Origin: JBBTSQ01 sp038078755
GTDB taxonomy: Bacteria > Patescibacteriota > Minisyncoccia > Phycocordibacterales > JBAYGS01
Direction: 5' to 3'
DNA length: 17,814 bases
NCBI GenBank assembly: GCA_038078755.1
Contig: JBBTSQ010000038.1
Coordinates: 1-17,814, forward strand
Part shown: piece by piece, positions 17,759 to 17,814 of the stretch
How the letters are laid out: each line of letters begins with the position of its first letter
Position numbering within the stretch: position 1 is the first letter of the stretch
Translations under genes and position numbers: made by a program
Notes under the pieces: model-generated
What the model was told of the DNA's origin: nothing
Seen by the model: only the letters and a program-made list of their open reading frames with translations
Databases searched by the model: none

Positions 17759-17814
17759 TGGCTGCGGGGAATGGAATCGAACCATTATACCAGGATTCAA
17801 AGTCCTGTGTCCTA
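17759..17814 (-). tRNA. tRNA-Gln (anticodon UUG), 5' part beyond window
   Basis: On the minus strand the anticodon arm reads CAGGA-CTTTGAA-TCCTG with anticodon TTG. The T arm reads AATGG-TTCGATT-CCATT, the 3' acceptor strand is CCCCGCA, discriminator G, and CCA is encoded (17759-17761). The variable loop is GTAT. The D arm and 5' acceptor strand continue past the right edge. Confidence 0.9.

Overview
The window looks like a chromosomal segment of a Candidate Phyla Radiation (Patescibacteria/Parcubacteria-type) bacterium. This is inference from gene style, not from a marker gene. The proteins are small and compact, and many short hypothetical proteins are present. There is a stand-alone S4 protein, a SWIB-domain protein, tiny Lys/Arg-rich proteins, a DEAD-box helicase with a glycine/arginine-rich N-terminus, and very efficient hairpin terminators placed directly against the next promoter. 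About half of the genes appear to have a -10 box only 6 to 8 bases before the ATG and no Shine-Dalgarno sequence (probably leaderless mRNAs). The others have clear GGAG- or GAAAGG-type sites.

Layout. 1-875 (minus): NUDIX hydrolase followed by a truncated inorganic pyrophosphatase. 1024-1923 (plus): inositol-monophosphatase-family phosphatase. 2000-3560: short unknown genes, including a GC-rich 48-residue ORF with its own strong promoter and terminator, and a divergent pair of unknown genes. 3611-4318 (plus): HAD phosphatase. 4363-6104 (minus): pheA-tyrA operon for the last steps towards phenylalanine and tyrosine, unexpected in a reduced genome. 6356-7600 (minus): DEAD-box RNA helicase with a 130-base leader. 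8015-8746 (minus) and 8968-10248 (plus): unknown gene and HI0933-type flavoprotein, driven by divergent promoters that share one -35 sequence. 10339-12781 (minus): VOC protein, second NUDIX hydrolase and ABC-F ATPase. 13034-13642 (minus): cold-shock protein and SWIB protein. 13650-14134: a gene-free stretch packed with palindromes and dispersed repeats. 14135-15156: two unknown minus-strand genes divergent from an S4-domain gene. 15263-15537: two tiny basic proteins. 15724-17643: accessory-looking block (short unknown protein, XRE regulator, DUF4238 protein) ending beside a tRNA-Gln(UUG) gene cut by the window end.

The strongest novel signal is a structured element of about 115-120 bases that starts at or within a few bases of the stop codon of two cold-shock-type genes, the DEAD-box helicase (6236-6356) and the cold-shock protein (12916-13028). 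In both cases it lies between the stop codon and the gene's terminator. The two copies share conserved ends and a closing stem but have unrelated interiors, as expected for an RNA or regulatory element kept by structure. A second signal is a 91-base self-complementary unit (13861-13951), built of back-to-back palindromes with 8-base inverted ends, which looks inserted into one copy of another dispersed repeat. Nearby is a 34-base hairpin repeat that recurs, inverted, inside the terminator of the S4 gene.
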